Shown here: piece after piece, positions 1 through 10,539 of the stretch
Numbering within the stretch: the stretch's first letter is position 1
How the letters are laid out: every line of letters begins with the position of its first letter
Assembly (NCBI RefSeq): GCF_001431045.1
Contig: NZ_BCLE01000010.1
Location: forward strand, 1-64,000
Source of the DNA: Streptococcus orisasini
Lineage (GTDB): Bacteria; Bacillota; Bacilli; Lactobacillales; Streptococcaceae
Length of the DNA stretch: 64,000 nt
Direction: 5' to 3'
Notes under the pieces: model-generated
Databases searched by the model: none
What the model was told of the DNA's origin: nothing
The model's input: only the letters and a program-made list of their open reading frames with translations
Translations under genes and position numbers: made by a program

Positions 1-861
1 ACCGTCTATCAGAAGCTGAAACAATTTCAATTCCGTGAGAATTACACCACTTTACCAGAAGTGCTTTCCTGGGATGAATTCTCCTACCAGAAGGGGAAAT
101 TGACTTTCATTGCTCAAGATTTCAACACTAAGAAAATCATGACCATCCTTGATGACAGAAGACAAACAACCATCCGAAATCATTTCTTCAAGTACTCGAA
201 AGAAGCCAGAAAAAAAGTTAAAGTCGTCACTGTTGATATGTCAGGAAGCTATATCCCGCTCATTAAGAAATTATTTCCAAATGCTAAAATTGTTCTCGAT
301 CGTTTCCACATTGTCCAGCATATCAATAAGGCTCTCATTCGGACACGTATTGACATCATGAAGCAATTTAACGATAAATCTCTTGAATACAGAGCGCTTA
401 AGTACTACTGGAAACTGATTCAAAAAGATAGTCGGAAACTGTCTCTTAAGCCTTTCTATGCTAGAACTTTCAGAGAGACCTTAACTCCTAGGGAGTGTCT
501 GAATAAAATCTTTACTCTAGTACCTGAACTTAAAGATTACTACGACCTGTACCAGTTACTCCTTTTCCACCTGCAAGAGAAGAGCACTGACCAGTTTTGG
601 GGCTTAATTCAAGACGCTTTACCTTATCTCAATCGCACCTTTAAAACCGCTTTGAACACGTTTATTCGCTATAAAAACTACATCACTAACGCCATTGAAT
701 TGCCTTATTCTAACGCTAAACTTGAGGCCACTAACAAACTCATCAAAGATATTAAGCGCAATGCCTTTGGATATCGGAACTTTGACAACTTTAAAAAACG
801 GATTTATCTCGCTTTGAACATAGCAAAAGAGAAGACGACATTCGTCTCCTCTCGCGCTTAG
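1..861 (+). CDS. ISL3-family transposase, C-terminal part
   Basis: This is the DDE transposase of an ISL3 (IS204/IS1001/IS1165) type element, which cuts and joins the IS ends. The frame is open from base 1, where it reads TVYQKLKQFQFRENY, and ends at TAG 859-861, so the N-terminal DNA-binding part lies outside the window. The GTG at 61 is only the first possible start codon inside the window and is not the real start. Family-typical blocks are SWDEFSY, then VDMSGSYIPLIKKLFPNAKI followed by VLDRFHIV, and near the end YSNAKLEATNKLIKDIKRNA followed by FGYRNF. These probably carry the catalytic D, D and E. The visible part has no frameshift or stop, so the gene may be intact. Confidence 0.85.
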   Translation, partial: TVYQKLKQFQFRENYTTLPEVLSWDEFSYQKGKLTFIAQDFNTKKIMTILDDRRQTTIRNHFFKYSKEARKKVKVVTVDMSGSYIPLIKKLFPNAKIVLDRFHIVQHINKALIRTRIDIMKQFNDKSLEYRALKYYWKLIQKDSRKLSLKPFYARTFRETLTPRECLNKIFTLVPELKDYYDLYQLLLFHLQEKSTDQFWGLIQDALPYLNRTFKTALNTFIRYKNYITNAIELPYSNAKLEATNKLIKDIKRNAFGYRNFDNFKKRIYLALNIAKEKTTFVSSRA

Positions 862-867
862 CTATAA

Positions 868-894
868 GTCACCCACTACAGTTGACAAAGAGCC
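868..894 (+). repeat. putative right terminal inverted repeat of the IS
   Basis: A stretch ending in CTACAGTTGACAAAGAGCC follows the transposase stop by seven bases. Read inward from the end (GGCTCTTTGTCAACTGTAGT) it has the form I recall for streptococcal ISL3-type termini. The partner end is outside the window, so the boundary at 894 is inferred. Confidence 0.6.
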
Positions 895-980
895 TTTTTT
901 GTTATGTGATTTTTAGTCCGTCTCGCGTTCTTTGGTGCGAAACAAATGATTTTAGCTGTTTATCCCAAACTCAAGTTAGT

Positions 981-3900
981 TTAGAGGTAGCTTGCGATAC
1001 CCCAACGATTAATGATAATCCTTCTACCGTTAGCTAGGGCAACAATTCTATTGTAAACCATGCTGCCGCTATCTTTATCATAATAGCGAAGCAGACCTCG
1101 GTTATCATAGGCAACATCACCCTTAACCTGTTTGCCATCTCTTGCAAAGAAGAGACGCTGATTGTTGATGTATTGACTGCCTGTTACTGCTGCTCCGTCT
1201 GCTCCTAGATAGTACCAGTTACCATCCTTATCAGCTTCAAAACGGTTGGTTTGCAGCTCACCTGAATCTGCATGATAATAGCGAATTTTGCCATTATCAT
1301 TGACAAAGCTGCCCTTAACTTGTTTGCCATCATTAGCAAAATAGAGTTTTTGACCATTGACAGTCTGACTGCCTGTTACCGCTGTTCCGTCTGAGCCGAA
1401 GTAATACCAGTTATTTTGACTGTCGGTCGCAAAAATATTATGTGCCAGTTCTCCTGAATCTGCTAGGTAGTAATATAATTTCCCATCATTACCAGTGATA
1501 ATCTTGCCCTTGATTTGTTTTCCATCTTGATCAAAGTAATAAGATTTACCATTGATGGTTTGACTGCCTATCACTGCTATGCCATCTGAACCGAGATAAT
1601 ACCAGTCACCGTTGCTGTCATTAGCAAAGCGATTAACAGCCATATTTCCAGAGCCATTATCAAAATAGCGTTTTTTGCCATTAGCATCTGTTACCCATTC
1701 TCCCTTGACTTGATAACCGTCTTGATCAAAGTATTGTGTATTGCCATTAATGGTTTTCAAACCAACTGCCATAACACCATTGGCATCAAAGTAACGCCAT
1801 TTAGTATCACCGTCGAAGGAATAGTAATTATTACTGTAGCGATTGCCCAGACGGCCAAAGTAATTCTTGGTGCCATCAGCATTCTCTAGAATAGCATCTC
1901 GCAGCTGAACCCCATTTGATAAGAAGTATTGGACTTCATTGTTTAAATGCTGCAGGCCGTAAACCATATGACCGCTATTGTCAAAGTAATACCAGTTGCC
2001 TTTAGCATCCTGAACAAAGCTGTTTTTAGCCTGATAACCGCTGCTTGAATAGAAAGTTAATCCTTTTCCATCATTGACAAAACCGGTCGAAGCCTGCTGA
2101 TTGGTCATCTGTTTTGGCAAATAAGTCTTGTTGCCGTCTAAAGTAAAGTACTTGTCACTAGCCCTGTCTTTAAGAACGTAACCTGCACCGCGTCCTAAAA
2201 TATTGGTTCCATTGAAGTATTTAGCTTCCCATTTTGTGATTTTTTCGCTTGGATCAATCTTCTTGCCGTTTGAAATTTGTGTCCGATTGAAAATACTTGG
2301 ATATTTTGCAGCTAATTGATCAAGAAAGGCTCCGCCATATTTGGCTTGATAATCATCGCCCTTGGTCTTGGTGTTAGCAACATAAAGAGTATCCTTGATT
2401 TCAGAATCATGACGTTGTTTACCATAGTTATTGACACGAGTTGCTGTCACGACTTCCTTGCCTGGGAGATTATAAATTTGATCTGGCACCCAATCGGCAA
2501 TTACTTGAATACCGCTCTTATGAAGGGCTTTAACAGCATTAATCATATCTTGCTGAGAACCGTATTTATTATTCTTACTCATAGCAAGATCGTAGCGGTC
2601 TTCAAAAGCATAACCATTCAAAATAATAGAATCTAAGAAAGAACCATCTTCAGATGAGACATACTGTGGTGCCATTTCAAAGGAGGTAACACCCCAGGAC
2701 TTGAATAAATCAACATTTTGAGCAATCAATTTATTGGTATATTCAGAATCCTTGGTAACGAAATCTTGGAAATTTGAAAAGCCTTCATAGATTAATTGTG
2801 AATCTAGAGCACTTGAAGAATTATAGACCTGACCATCAGCATTTGCCTTATCGCTGGCTGCTACACGAACATCTTGACTATCACTGGCTCCTACTGGTAC
2901 CCAGACAGCTAAGTAACCTGACACTTGTGGATTGAGATAGCCCTGAATATCAGACGCTGTAAAGACTAATTCACCCTTATCGTTTGTCTTGCGGTAAAAT
3001 GATTTAGCCGCAGCATCCGAAGTATAGGTTATAAGTCCGTCCTTCGTGGTTAAAAGGAGTGGTCGATATTCTTGGTTTTTATGAGCAGCTCCCATGTTAA
3101 CAATCACTTTATCATTAGCAGTTAATTTTAGACTTGGATTGTTGCTGGTAATAACAGCCATTCCTTGGGTCTTGGTCGCCGCATTGCCGCTGTCAGTTGC
3201 TTCATTAGCTCCTGTTCCATAGCGTACAGACGTAAGGACACCAGTATAGTCCCAGTCCATATTAGCCTTGTCGCCTTCAACATAGGTAATCTTCATATCC
3301 TGACCGCCAGCAGCATACTTGATGCGAGCCTTCATTAGCGTTTCAATAGCGTTATAATAAGGTGATTTTGTGGCCATGTACTGCCCATCATCAGTGTACA
3401 TGTCACCGTAATAAACACGTGTAATGGAATCCTTATTGGACAGCATCAAAGCGTAAGCCGTCGGAATGTTGGATTGCGTATATTTTTTATTAGCCTTGCG
3501 CATATCCTCATTGTAAATCTTAAAGGCTTGCTTTAGCTCATCCAGTGTAAAGGTTAAACCATCTGTGTTAGGATTGATATTGTCCTTAATAATTTTAGCA
3601 ATAACTGTTTGGACTTCACTATCGTGAGCGCGGATAAAGATGTAGTTGGCCATGCGCTCACCTTTTTTACCTTCAGCGGAACGGTCATTTAAACTATTGG
3701 TGATAAGGGGTTCAAGTCCGCTGCGGATATTGTTTTTATCTGTTGCATCCTTTTCAAGAGGACGAGCCAGAGCATAGAGGAGCGACAGACGAAGCTTATT
3801 GTCAATCGGCAGCTGTGCTCCGTAAGTATCTTTGTTATACTGCGGGTCATTGTCTGACCAAGCTTCCAAAATAGAGAGGTGATTAATGGCATTTTTCTCA

Positions 3901-5333
3901 CTCTTACCTACTCCATAATAGGCTTTAAAGTAATCGGAGGCAATTTGAAGCAAGTCAGCATTGACATTGTCAACAGCATCAACCCGGACTCCGTCAAAAT
4001 TAGCTTCCGGGTCATTAGCCACAATAGAACCGTAATTCATCAAATAATGCAGCCAATTCAGCTGTTCAGCCTGAACGGCAGGATTTGAATTGTCAATGTC
4101 ATTAGCTAAGAGGAATTCATAACCGCCCATAGAGTTATCTTCAAAATACTTTTGCTTACCTGTCTGACTGGTTGGTGTGCGGTTTAGCAAACGGTAATTG
4201 GAATCCGCATGAGGTGTCCTTTTGTCGTTCACATAAAGCAAAGCCCCGCCTTGCAAATGATCCTTTTCACCAGCTGAGGTATCTGATTCAGTTTGAATAT
4301 TCCAATCGGACTGGGTTTTCACAAAACTGTTGATAATTTCACGCAACCATTGTGTCTGACGGGTCTGAGAAATCTTACTTTCAATCTTTGCCTGAACATT
4401 CTGAGCTGCTAAATTCAGACTCTCTTGACTGCTGTCAGCCGTATAGGTTGTCCCTGTTCCAAGTCCCTGTTTATTCATATAATTAAGGTAGGCCACTTGA
4501 GTTTGTTTATCAGGCCACCAGGACATCAACAGCGGACGAAGATCCGATTCGGTTGATGCTGTCCAGGTCTTGCCGTCTTTCAGGATGTCTTTTGGACGGT
4601 ACCAAGAGTCCGCTGTCACATAATTATCAACGGTTTCAAGACTGCCCTTTTCAAGATTAACAATTTGATTGTGGGGAGTGTAGGCATTATTTAAGGAAGT
4701 CAAGCCTTGTGTAAACTGATACTGTGACGTATCTGTCAAAGCACCTGTTTCCTTATCAAAATAAAGAGTTTTGCCATCAGCAGTTAAGGCAAAATTCTTT
4801 TTCACCTGACCGTCTGAACCAATATAATAATACTTGCCATCAATCTTTTTAACATTTGGAATAGCTGACAAATCAGCATCGCTTAATTTTTGAGCTTGTG
4901 CTTGCTCAGCTGTCTGTCTTTGTGCTAAGGTGACTGTTTTCGTTGATGACTGAACTTTAGGAACTGTCTTTTCTGGTGCTGTCACTTGTTCTTGAGTTTC
5001 ATTAGCTCTTGTGGTGTTCGCTTCAGAAGTTATTTGTGCAGCACTGTCTTTTTGTGGCTGTTCACTGACAGTCTTTTCAGAAATTTCAGTATTTTCTACT
5101 TGATTAGTTGCTTTTGTCTGCTCAGTTGTCTCTTGGGTTTCTGTAGGCTCTTTCGTTGAAGATAGAGTAGTTTCACTTTTCTGAGGCACTGCTTGTTCTG
5201 AGGACTGGCTTGTCTCTGCCGATGCAGATACACCCAGTCCTGCACTGCCCAAAGCAAGCAAACCGGAGGCAACTGCAACTGTTACCCAGTGTTTTTTAAC
5301 CTTGCGTGCTTTATAACGTAATTTTATTTCCAT
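981..5333 (-). CDS. gtfD: glucansucrase, GtfD-type (soluble-glucan forming)
   Basis: This is a secreted glucosyltransferase of GH family 70. It splits sucrose and builds alpha-glucan outside the cell; GtfD of S. mutans makes mainly water-soluble alpha-1,6 glucan. The protein has 1450 residues. Residues 1-38 form a signal peptide with a KVKKHW motif (KxYKxGKxW-like), and about 40-150 is a Ser/Thr/Glu/Gln-rich variable region. The catalytic core is circularly permuted: nucleophile D452 in [12 protein letters not shown], acid/base E490 in [11 protein letters not shown], and transition-state D571 in [10 protein letters not shown]. From about 1090 on lie YYFD-type glucan-binding repeats. Length and sequence match S. 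mutans GtfD closely as I remember it. The start has a strong ribosome site (AAGGAGGAAG). Its neighbour is an AEC permease, as in S. mutans. No frameshift is seen. Confidence 0.95.
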   Translation of the reverse strand: MEIKLRYKARKVKKHWVTVAVASGLLALGSAGLGVSASAETSQSSEQAVPQKSETTLSSTKEPTETQETTEQTKATNQVENTEISEKTVSEQPQKDSAAQITSEANTTRANETQEQVTAPEKTVPKVQSSTKTVTLAQRQTAEQAQAQKLSDADLSAIPNVKKIDGKYYYIGSDGQVKKNFALTADGKTLYFDKETGALTDTSQYQFTQGLTSLNNAYTPHNQIVNLEKGSLETVDNYVTADSWYRPKDILKDGKTWTASTESDLRPLLMSWWPDKQTQVAYLNYMNKQGLGTGTTYTADSSQESLNLAAQNVQAKIESKISQTRQTQWLREIINSFVKTQSDWNIQTESDTSAGEKDHLQGGALLYVNDKRTPHADSNYRLLNRTPTSQTGKQKYFEDNSMGGYEFLLANDIDNSNPAVQAEQLNWLHYLMNYGSIVANDPEANFDGVRVDAVDNVNADLLQIASDYFKAYYGVGKSEKNAINHLSILEAWSDNDPQYNKDTYGAQLPIDNKLRLSLLYALARPLEKDATDKNNIRSGLEPLITNSLNDRSAEGKKGERMANYIFIRAHDSEVQTVIAKIIKDNINPNTDGLTFTLDELKQAFKIYNEDMRKANKKYTQSNIPTAYALMLSNKDSITRVYYGDMYTDDGQYMATKSPYYNAIETLMKARIKYAAGGQDMKITYVEGDKANMDWDYTGVLTSVRYGTGANEATDSGNAATKTQGMAVITSNNPSLKLTANDKVIVNMGAAHKNQEYRPLLLTTKDGLITYTSDAAAKSFYRKTNDKGELVFTASDIQGYLNPQVSGYLAVWVPVGASDSQDVRVAASDKANADGQVYNSSSALDSQLIYEGFSNFQDFVTKDSEYTNKLIAQNVDLFKSWGVTSFEMAPQYVSSEDGSFLDSIILNGYAFEDRYDLAMSKNNKYGSQQDMINAVKALHKSGIQVIADWVPDQIYNLPGKEVVTATRVNNYGKQRHDSEIKDTLYVANTKTKGDDYQAKYGGAFLDQLAAKYPSIFNRTQISNGKKIDPSEKITKWEAKYFNGTNILGRGAGYVLKDRASDKYFTLDGNKTYLPKQMTNQQASTGFVNDGKGLTFYSSSGYQAKNSFVQDAKGNWYYFDNSGHMVYGLQHLNNEVQYFLSNGVQLRDAILENADGTKNYFGRLGNRYSNNYYSFDGDTKWRYFDANGVMAVGLKTINGNTQYFDQDGYQVKGEWVTDANGKKRYFDNGSGNMAVNRFANDSNGDWYYLGSDGIAVIGSQTINGKSYYFDQDGKQIKGKIITGNDGKLYYYLADSGELAHNIFATDSQNNWYYFGSDGTAVTGSQTVNGQKLYFANDGKQVKGSFVNDNGKIRYYHADSGELQTNRFEADKDGNWYYLGADGAAVTGSQYINNQRLFFARDGKQVKGDVAYDNRGLLRYYDKDSGSMVYNRIVALANGRRIIINRWGIASYL

Positions 5334-5360
5334 AAAACTTCCTCCTTTTAATAGTTCAAT

Positions 5361-5366
5361 ATTATA
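5361..5366 (-). promoter_or_regulatory. putative gtfD -10 element
   Basis: The minus strand reads TATAAT 27 bases before the gtfD start codon. No good -35 element lies 16-18 bp upstream, so an activator may be needed. The 184-bp gap to the next gene is otherwise AT-rich and holds that gene's terminator. Confidence 0.45.
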
Positions 5367-5490
5367 GCTTCATAATACTATAAAACTCATGTCATGCGGT
5401 TTACAAAGTCTTTTCTTAGTTTTTCTAATCGATTAACTCGATACTCTTGAAAACTACTTTTAACGGAAATACAACCTATTTATAACGAAT

Positions 5491-5519
5491 AAAAAATTCA
5501 ATCATCAGATTGAATTTTT
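5491..5519 (-). terminator. terminator after the AEC permease
   Basis: The stem AAAAATTCAATC / GATTGAATTTTT with loop ATCA is followed on the minus strand by TTTTTTATT. It overlaps the stop codon of the AEC gene and separates it from gtfD. Confidence 0.75.
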
Positions 5520-6438
5520 ATAGATATAAAAGACTTGCAATTGTCATATTTATAGGAATGGAAATAAGTGATAAAATCGTCGTTAGAAGCACTAGGCGAG
5601 AACCATATTTGTAATCACCACCGTAAATCTGACTGAGCAAAGCTGCATTCATTGCTGTCGGAGAACAAGAAGCAATTGTCAAAGCCAGCTTCATGTCATA
5701 AGCATTTACCGGCAAAAGCCAAATAAGAACAATACTGACCAAGGATGTCAGAAACAAACGCAGAAAAGCTGTGTAATAAGCAGGTTTATAGAGAAAAATT
5801 TCCTTAAAATCAGCCTTGTAAAAATAAGAACCCAGTACCAAGGTTGACAAAGGCGTATTTAACTTAGCTACCGTTTCAATAGCATCAGTGATAACCTTGG
5901 GCAAATCATAGGGCAAACTAAAGAAAAAGATTCCGATTACCGTCGCAATCATAGCAGGATTAACCAAAAGAGAGTGCCAATTGATAATATTTCTATTTCT
6001 GGAAATAAGATAAAGCCCATAAGTCCACTGCATAATTTGATTAGCGACAACAAAACCCGAAATGAAAAAGACAGCATTCTTGCCTCCCACTGCTTCTGCC
6101 AACGGTGTCCCCATAAAACCAACATTAGCAAACAAAGCCGCATACTTGTCCATATTGCGATCATCAGCTAATAAAAATGTCACTAGAAAAATCCGCGTAA
6201 TCAAAAGAAAAAAAGCCGATCCAATCATTATTAACAACAGACCCAGCCGTTCTACAGAAAATTCTTGGCTGATAAAGGAAGAGACAAATAAACTCGGCGC
6301 AACGTAAGTTGTTAACAGTTTCGATAAATTAAAAGTAACATCCTTGGTAAAAATGTTCTTGTATGCCAGAAATATTCCTGCTCCCATAATCAGAAACAGC
6401 ACAGCTAATTTTTGAAAGACCAGAAATGCAATTGCCAT
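5518..6438 (-). CDS. auxin efflux carrier (AEC) family transporter
   Basis: This is a 306-residue integral membrane protein of the AEC family (Mem_trans). Bacterial members include malate and other carboxylate permeases, but the substrate cannot be read from the sequence. About ten hydrophobic segments are spread over the whole length in the usual two blocks of five with a polar middle. Family-typical stretches include FANVGFMGTPL around residues 107-117 and SCSPTAMNAALLSQIYGGD around 258-276. The start is preceded by AAAGGAGCC. It forms a single-gene unit upstream of gtfD, an arrangement I recall from S. mutans, where the homologue has been linked to malate. The stop codon lies inside its own terminator hairpin. 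Confidence 0.8.
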   Translation of the reverse strand: MAIAFLVFQKLAVLFLIMGAGIFLAYKNIFTKDVTFNLSKLLTTYVAPSLFVSSFISQEFSVERLGLLLIMIGSAFFLLITRIFLVTFLLADDRNMDKYAALFANVGFMGTPLAEAVGGKNAVFFISGFVVANQIMQWTYGLYLISRNRNIINWHSLLVNPAMIATVIGIFFFSLPYDLPKVITDAIETVAKLNTPLSTLVLGSYFYKADFKEIFLYKPAYYTAFLRLFLTSLVSIVLIWLLPVNAYDMKLALTIASCSPTAMNAALLSQIYGGDYKYGSRLVLLTTILSLISIPINMTIASLLYL

Positions 6439-6534
6439 AAAGGCTCCTTTCCGTGTTTGACTAGTATAATATTACCCTATAAATGATTATGCCAAGCTTC
6501 AAGCTGCAGCAGCAAATGGTTTGATTGGCTAACT

Positions 6535-8304
6535 TTATCTTGATTTGCTAAATTGGCTCATATACAGATCATAATAAAATCCTCTATCAGCTAGCAAACT
6601 TTGATGGTTTCCCTGCTCAATGATTTGTCCATCCTTAAGAACAAGGATTTTATCAGCTTCCTGAATGGTTGACAGACGATGGGCAATGACAAAGCTTGTC
6701 CGGCCTTCCATTAATTTAGCCATTGCTTTTTGAATCAAAAGTTCCAGACGCGTGTCAACAGATGAGGTAGCCTCATCTAGAATAAGAATCTTAGGATCAG
6801 CCAAGAGAGCACGCGCAATTGTCAGCAATTGCTTTTGTCCCAGAGAAATATTGCTTGATTCCTGATTCATTTCCATATTATAGCCACCTGGCAGTGTACG
6901 GATGAAATGATCCACATTAGCCATTTTTGCTGCTTCAACAATTTCCTCATCACTGGCTTTGAGATTACCAAAGCGCAGATTGTCTTTAATTGTCCCTTCA
7001 TAGAGCCAAGCATCTTGAAGGACCATACCAAACTGCTGACGGTAATCCTGACGCGACAGATGGCGGATATCATGACCGTCAACCTCAATAGTTCCCTGAG
7101 TCACATCGTAAAAACGCATTAAGAGATTGATTAAAGTTGTCTTACCAGCACCTGTCGGACCAACAATGGCAACCATTTCGCCAGGTTTAACATCCAAATT
7201 GAAATGGCGGATAAGCGGTTTATCCGGTGTATATTGAAAAGAAACATCTCGAAAACTAACCCGTCCAGTCAAATCATGCTCCAGTTTTTCAGTTGGCTGA
7301 TTGACTTCATTTTCTTCATCCAAAACCTCAAAAATGCGTTCTAAAGATGACTTGGCACTCTGTAAAACACTCGACAGCTGAGTAATGGTTTGAATCGGCT
7401 GGCTAACCTGCCAAATATATTGAACAAAAGCCTGCAAATTGCCAATGGTTAGTTTCCCAGCCAAGACCTGCAAACCACCGATAACAGCAACAATCAGGTA
7501 GGCTCCATCTGAAATAGCATTGAGTACTGGCATCATAATTCCAGAAATGAAACTAGCTTTAAAACCGACATCGCGCAGATTTTCTGTAATATCACGGAAG
7601 TCTTCCGCAGATGCCTCTTCACGGCCGTAAAGTTTGATAACATTAAAACCACTTAAGTTTTCTTGAACAAAGCCATTCATATCTCCCAAAGCATTGGCTT
7701 GCTTTTTAAAATAAGGCTGGGATTTTTTCAAAATAAAACGGGCACTGAAATAAGTTAAAGGGATGCAGGCAATTACCACCATAGCTAGAGGCAGATTCAG
7801 ATAGAGAACCATAGCAATTACCAAAATGAGAGTCAAAAAAGCATTAATAATCTGTAGAAAGCTCTGCTGCAAAGCATTTGAGACTGTTTCAACATCATTG
7901 GTAAAGCGTCCCAGCATATCACCGAATTGATGGCTATCAAAATAAGAGACCGGAATCTTATTAATTTTTTCACTCAAATCACGGCGCAAGTCATGAATGC
8001 TTTTTTGCACTGCATTTGTCATGAAGTAGTTAGAACCGTAAGAACCAATACTGTAGAGAAGCCCACGAATAAAATAGAGCAATAAAATGCCAAAAATATA
8101 AGTAGTATTGATATGCGCTCCCTTAACGCCACGAGCTATATCAAGCAGATTGGCTGTCAGCTCCGTCATCACAAGTCCCAAAACAAAAGGTTCCAAAACA
8201 TTCATGACACTGCTGAGAATTTTAAGAAAAACAGCAAGAAAAAGCGAGCTTTTATAATTCTTCAAATAGTACCATAAACGAAGAAAAACGTTTTTCTGTT
8301 TCAT
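6535..8304 (-). CDS. ABC exporter half-transporter with consensus ATPase site residues
   Basis: This 589-residue half-transporter has six membrane segments in about residues 20-300 and an ATPase domain in about 345-589. It has Walker A GPTGAGKTT (382-390), Walker B ILILDE with catalytic E511, and switch H542 in VIAHRLST. Its signature motif is ISLGQ (486-490) rather than LSGGQ. The upstream partner (8314-10050) has the reverse pattern: good signature, defective Walker B and H-loop. This is the signature of a heterodimeric exporter such as LmrCD, PatAB or TM287/288, with one working and one degenerate ATP site. It is the last gene of the operon and follows its partner by nine bases with a strong AAGGAGG site. 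The likely role is multidrug or lipid export; the substrate is unknown. Confidence 0.88.
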   Translation of the reverse strand: MKQKNVFLRLWYYLKNYKSSLFLAVFLKILSSVMNVLEPFVLGLVMTELTANLLDIARGVKGAHINTTYIFGILLLYFIRGLLYSIGSYGSNYFMTNAVQKSIHDLRRDLSEKINKIPVSYFDSHQFGDMLGRFTNDVETVSNALQQSFLQIINAFLTLILVIAMVLYLNLPLAMVVIACIPLTYFSARFILKKSQPYFKKQANALGDMNGFVQENLSGFNVIKLYGREEASAEDFRDITENLRDVGFKASFISGIMMPVLNAISDGAYLIVAVIGGLQVLAGKLTIGNLQAFVQYIWQVSQPIQTITQLSSVLQSAKSSLERIFEVLDEENEVNQPTEKLEHDLTGRVSFRDVSFQYTPDKPLIRHFNLDVKPGEMVAIVGPTGAGKTTLINLLMRFYDVTQGTIEVDGHDIRHLSRQDYRQQFGMVLQDAWLYEGTIKDNLRFGNLKASDEEIVEAAKMANVDHFIRTLPGGYNMEMNQESSNISLGQKQLLTIARALLADPKILILDEATSSVDTRLELLIQKAMAKLMEGRTSFVIAHRLSTIQEADKILVLKDGQIIEQGNHQSLLADRGFYYDLYMSQFSKSR

Positions 8305-8313
8305 AAAACCTCC

Positions 8314-10050
8314 TTATCTTTCTGTTAAATGCTGATTGTTTAGCTGTGAGTTGGCAATTTCACAGTAAATTTCATTAGACTTAAGGAGTTCATCGTGAGT
8401 TCCACGGCCGACAATTTCTCCTTCATCCAAAACGATAATTTGATCAGCATCCATAATAGTTCCGACACGCTGGGCAACAATCAGTACAGTAGCATCGCCA
8501 GTTACTTCTTTCAAACGTGCCCGCAATTGAGCATCTGTCTTATAATCTAAAGCTGAAAAAGAATCATCAAAGATATAGATATCTGGCTTTTTGACAACAG
8601 CTCGAGCAATGGATAAGCGCTGCTTCTGACCGCCTGACAAATTGCTGCCGCCTTCGGCCAAATGAGTATCAAATTTTTCTTCCCGACTTTCAATAAATTC
8701 TTTGGCCTGTGCTACATCAGCTGCGGAATGTAGCTCAGCCAAGGTCGCATCTTCTTTACCATATTTGATATTTTCACCGATTGTCCCAGTAAAAAGCAAG
8801 GCTCTTTGTGGAATAAAACCGATTTTCTGGCGCAGAGCTTTCAGATTGTATTCACGAACATCAACACCGTCGACTAAAATTCTGCCTAGCGTTACATCGT
8901 AAAATCGCGGAATCAGATTAACCAAGGATGATTTTCCTGACCCTGTGCTGCCAATAAAAGCAATGGTTTCGCCAGGATTAGCCTTAAAGCTGATATCATG
9001 CAATACGGGACTCTCAGTCTCTCCGGGATAAGCAAAGGTGACATTGTCAAATTCCAAGTAACCTTTGGACTGTGTTTTAGTGATTCCATTTTCATTAGGA
9101 CTGATTGAAAGCGGCATGGACATTACTTCCTGAATACGCTGGCTGGAGACTGCCATCCGTGGATACATGGTAAAAATATTAGCAAACATCAGAAAAGAAA
9201 AAAGGGCATGAAAACTGTATTCGATAAAAGCAAAAAGGTCACCAATCTTAATAACAGACTGTCTGAGAGGCTCTAGCGAAAAATAAATAATAGCCACAAT
9301 CATGATGATAATAATCTGCACAAAAAGCGCTTCTGTCAGACCTGTTAACTTAAAGAGTTGGCTGGAAATAGTCATGTAACTGTTATTTTTAAGAGCAAAG
9401 CGCTCTTCTTGAAAAGTTTCTCTGGCAAAGGCACGGATGACCCTAAGACCAGTGAGATTTTCACGAACATACTGGTTCACCTTATCGAGTGTATTTTGCT
9501 GCTTCTCTGATAAAGGGCGCGTTTTAACAGCCACATAATAAACAACCAAAATTAAAAAAGGAATGGCAGCAACGACAGCCCAAGCCAAAGATGCACTGGT
9601 CAAAAGAACCATGACAACACTGGAAATCATCATCAATGGCGTAACAATTCCAAGCCGTAGCGACATTTCGGCAAATTGCATAAGAACAAAGGCATCACTG
9701 GTCATACGTGTGACTAAAGAAGGCACACCGATTTTTTCATACTCGTGGTGCGAATATTCCTGCAATTTATCATACATATCATTGCGCATATCGCGAATCA
9801 TAGTTGTTATTAGCCGGCCTGATGCATAAGCCAATGTAATTCGTCCTATTATCCCCAGTAAAACAATAATAGACATAATGCCGGCCCAAAAATAAAGGGC
9901 CTGCTTATCAGCCGGCGTGATGCCTTGATCAATCATTCGGGCCAAGGCTGTTGGTAATCCTAAATTTACCACAACAAATAAAAGAGCTCCCAAAACATCC
10001 AATATCAGCCATTTGGGATACTTTTTCAAATAAGACCAAATATAAGCCAT
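8314..10050 (-). CDS. ABC exporter half-transporter with degenerate ATPase site
   Basis: This 578-residue half-transporter pairs with the product of 6535-8304. Membrane domain about 15-290, ATPase domain about 330-578. Walker A is GSTGSGKSS (367-375) and the signature is intact (LSGGQ, 471-475). The Walker B stretch IYIFDD ends in D496 where the catalytic glutamate should be, and the H-loop position is Q527 in IVAQRVGT. These two losses make this the non-catalytic partner of a heterodimer, matching the altered signature of the other subunit. The gene starts 15 bp after the GNAT gene stop, within the same operon. In S. mutans the same position holds SMU.905/906-type transporter genes, from memory. 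Confidence 0.88.
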   Translation of the reverse strand: MAYIWSYLKKYPKWLILDVLGALLFVVVNLGLPTALARMIDQGITPADKQALYFWAGIMSIIVLLGIIGRITLAYASGRLITTMIRDMRNDMYDKLQEYSHHEYEKIGVPSLVTRMTSDAFVLMQFAEMSLRLGIVTPLMMISSVVMVLLTSASLAWAVVAAIPFLILVVYYVAVKTRPLSEKQQNTLDKVNQYVRENLTGLRVIRAFARETFQEERFALKNNSYMTISSQLFKLTGLTEALFVQIIIIMIVAIIYFSLEPLRQSVIKIGDLFAFIEYSFHALFSFLMFANIFTMYPRMAVSSQRIQEVMSMPLSISPNENGITKTQSKGYLEFDNVTFAYPGETESPVLHDISFKANPGETIAFIGSTGSGKSSLVNLIPRFYDVTLGRILVDGVDVREYNLKALRQKIGFIPQRALLFTGTIGENIKYGKEDATLAELHSAADVAQAKEFIESREEKFDTHLAEGGSNLSGGQKQRLSIARAVVKKPDIYIFDDSFSALDYKTDAQLRARLKEVTGDATVLIVAQRVGTIMDADQIIVLDEGEIVGRGTHDELLKSNEIYCEIANSQLNNQHLTER

Positions 10051-10065
10051 ATCCTCTCCTTTTTC

Positions 10066-10539
10066 TTACAAATCTTTTAGCATCCAAACATCCATAGCAT
10101 CATGCGAATCCCCAAAAGACAAGGGAGCTTCTAAAGCGGTAAAACCAAAGTGCTCATACACCTTAAGAGCTTGCTTGAGTACCTGCGAACTTTCCAGGTA
10201 GAGCTTAGTAAATCCCTCTTTTTTAGCTTCCTGAAAAATATGCCTCAGTAAAAGACCAGCTATACCCTTGCCACGATAAGCTTCATGCACATAGAGTTTT
10301 TGCAGTTCCGCCGTTTCTTTAGAAATAGGTGCAAATCCACCAGCTCCAATAATCATCTGATCATCTTCTACAACAAAATAAGCTGAACTGGGAGTAGCTT
10401 GATAATAACCCGCCAAATCATCTAAATAAGGATCAAAATAGGCAGTGCCCTTAATAGCTAAACCTTCTTCTTCCAAAGAATGGCGAATAAGCGCAGCAAC
10501 TGCTGCATTGTCTCTTTTTTCAATAGATCTTAGTCGCAT
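10066..10539 (-). CDS. GNAT family N-acetyltransferase
   Basis: This 157-residue single-domain acetyltransferase of the GNAT fold probably uses acetyl-CoA. The CoA pyrophosphate loop is RGKGIA (89-94), preceded by the usual beta strand LQKLYVHEAY. The C-terminal half contains the typical VYEHFGF motif. The substrate cannot be predicted. The gene shares one base with the stop of the upstream uup gene, so the two are translationally coupled. It sits between an ABC-F gene and an exporter pair, which may mean only operon membership. Confidence 0.85.
   Translation of the reverse strand: MRLRSIEKRDNAAVAALIRHSLEEEGLAIKGTAYFDPYLDDLAGYYQATPSSAYFVVEDDQMIIGAGGFAPISKETAELQKLYVHEAYRGKGIAGLLLRHIFQEAKKEGFTKLYLESSQVLKQALKVYEHFGFTALEAPLSFGDSHDAMDVWMLKDL

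Larger units (their letters stand above)
1..894 (+). mobile_element. ISL3-family insertion sequence, left part outside window
   Basis: This is the downstream part of an insertion sequence: the 3' part of a transposase gene followed seven bases later by a putative terminal inverted repeat. The left end lies outside the window, so neither the target duplication nor the full length can be seen. The family call rests on the transposase sequence. The element ends about 87 bp past the 3' end of gtfD, which is convergent to it. Confidence 0.8.

Noticed and set aside
895..980. gtfD terminator in the gap to the IS
   Set aside because: A weak GTTTCGC/GCGAGAC pairing exists but no T run follows it on the minus strand, so it is not called.
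1030..2000. Tandem repeats in gtfD as a possible separate repeat locus
   Set aside because: They encode the glucan-binding repeats in one continuous frame of the gtfD gene.
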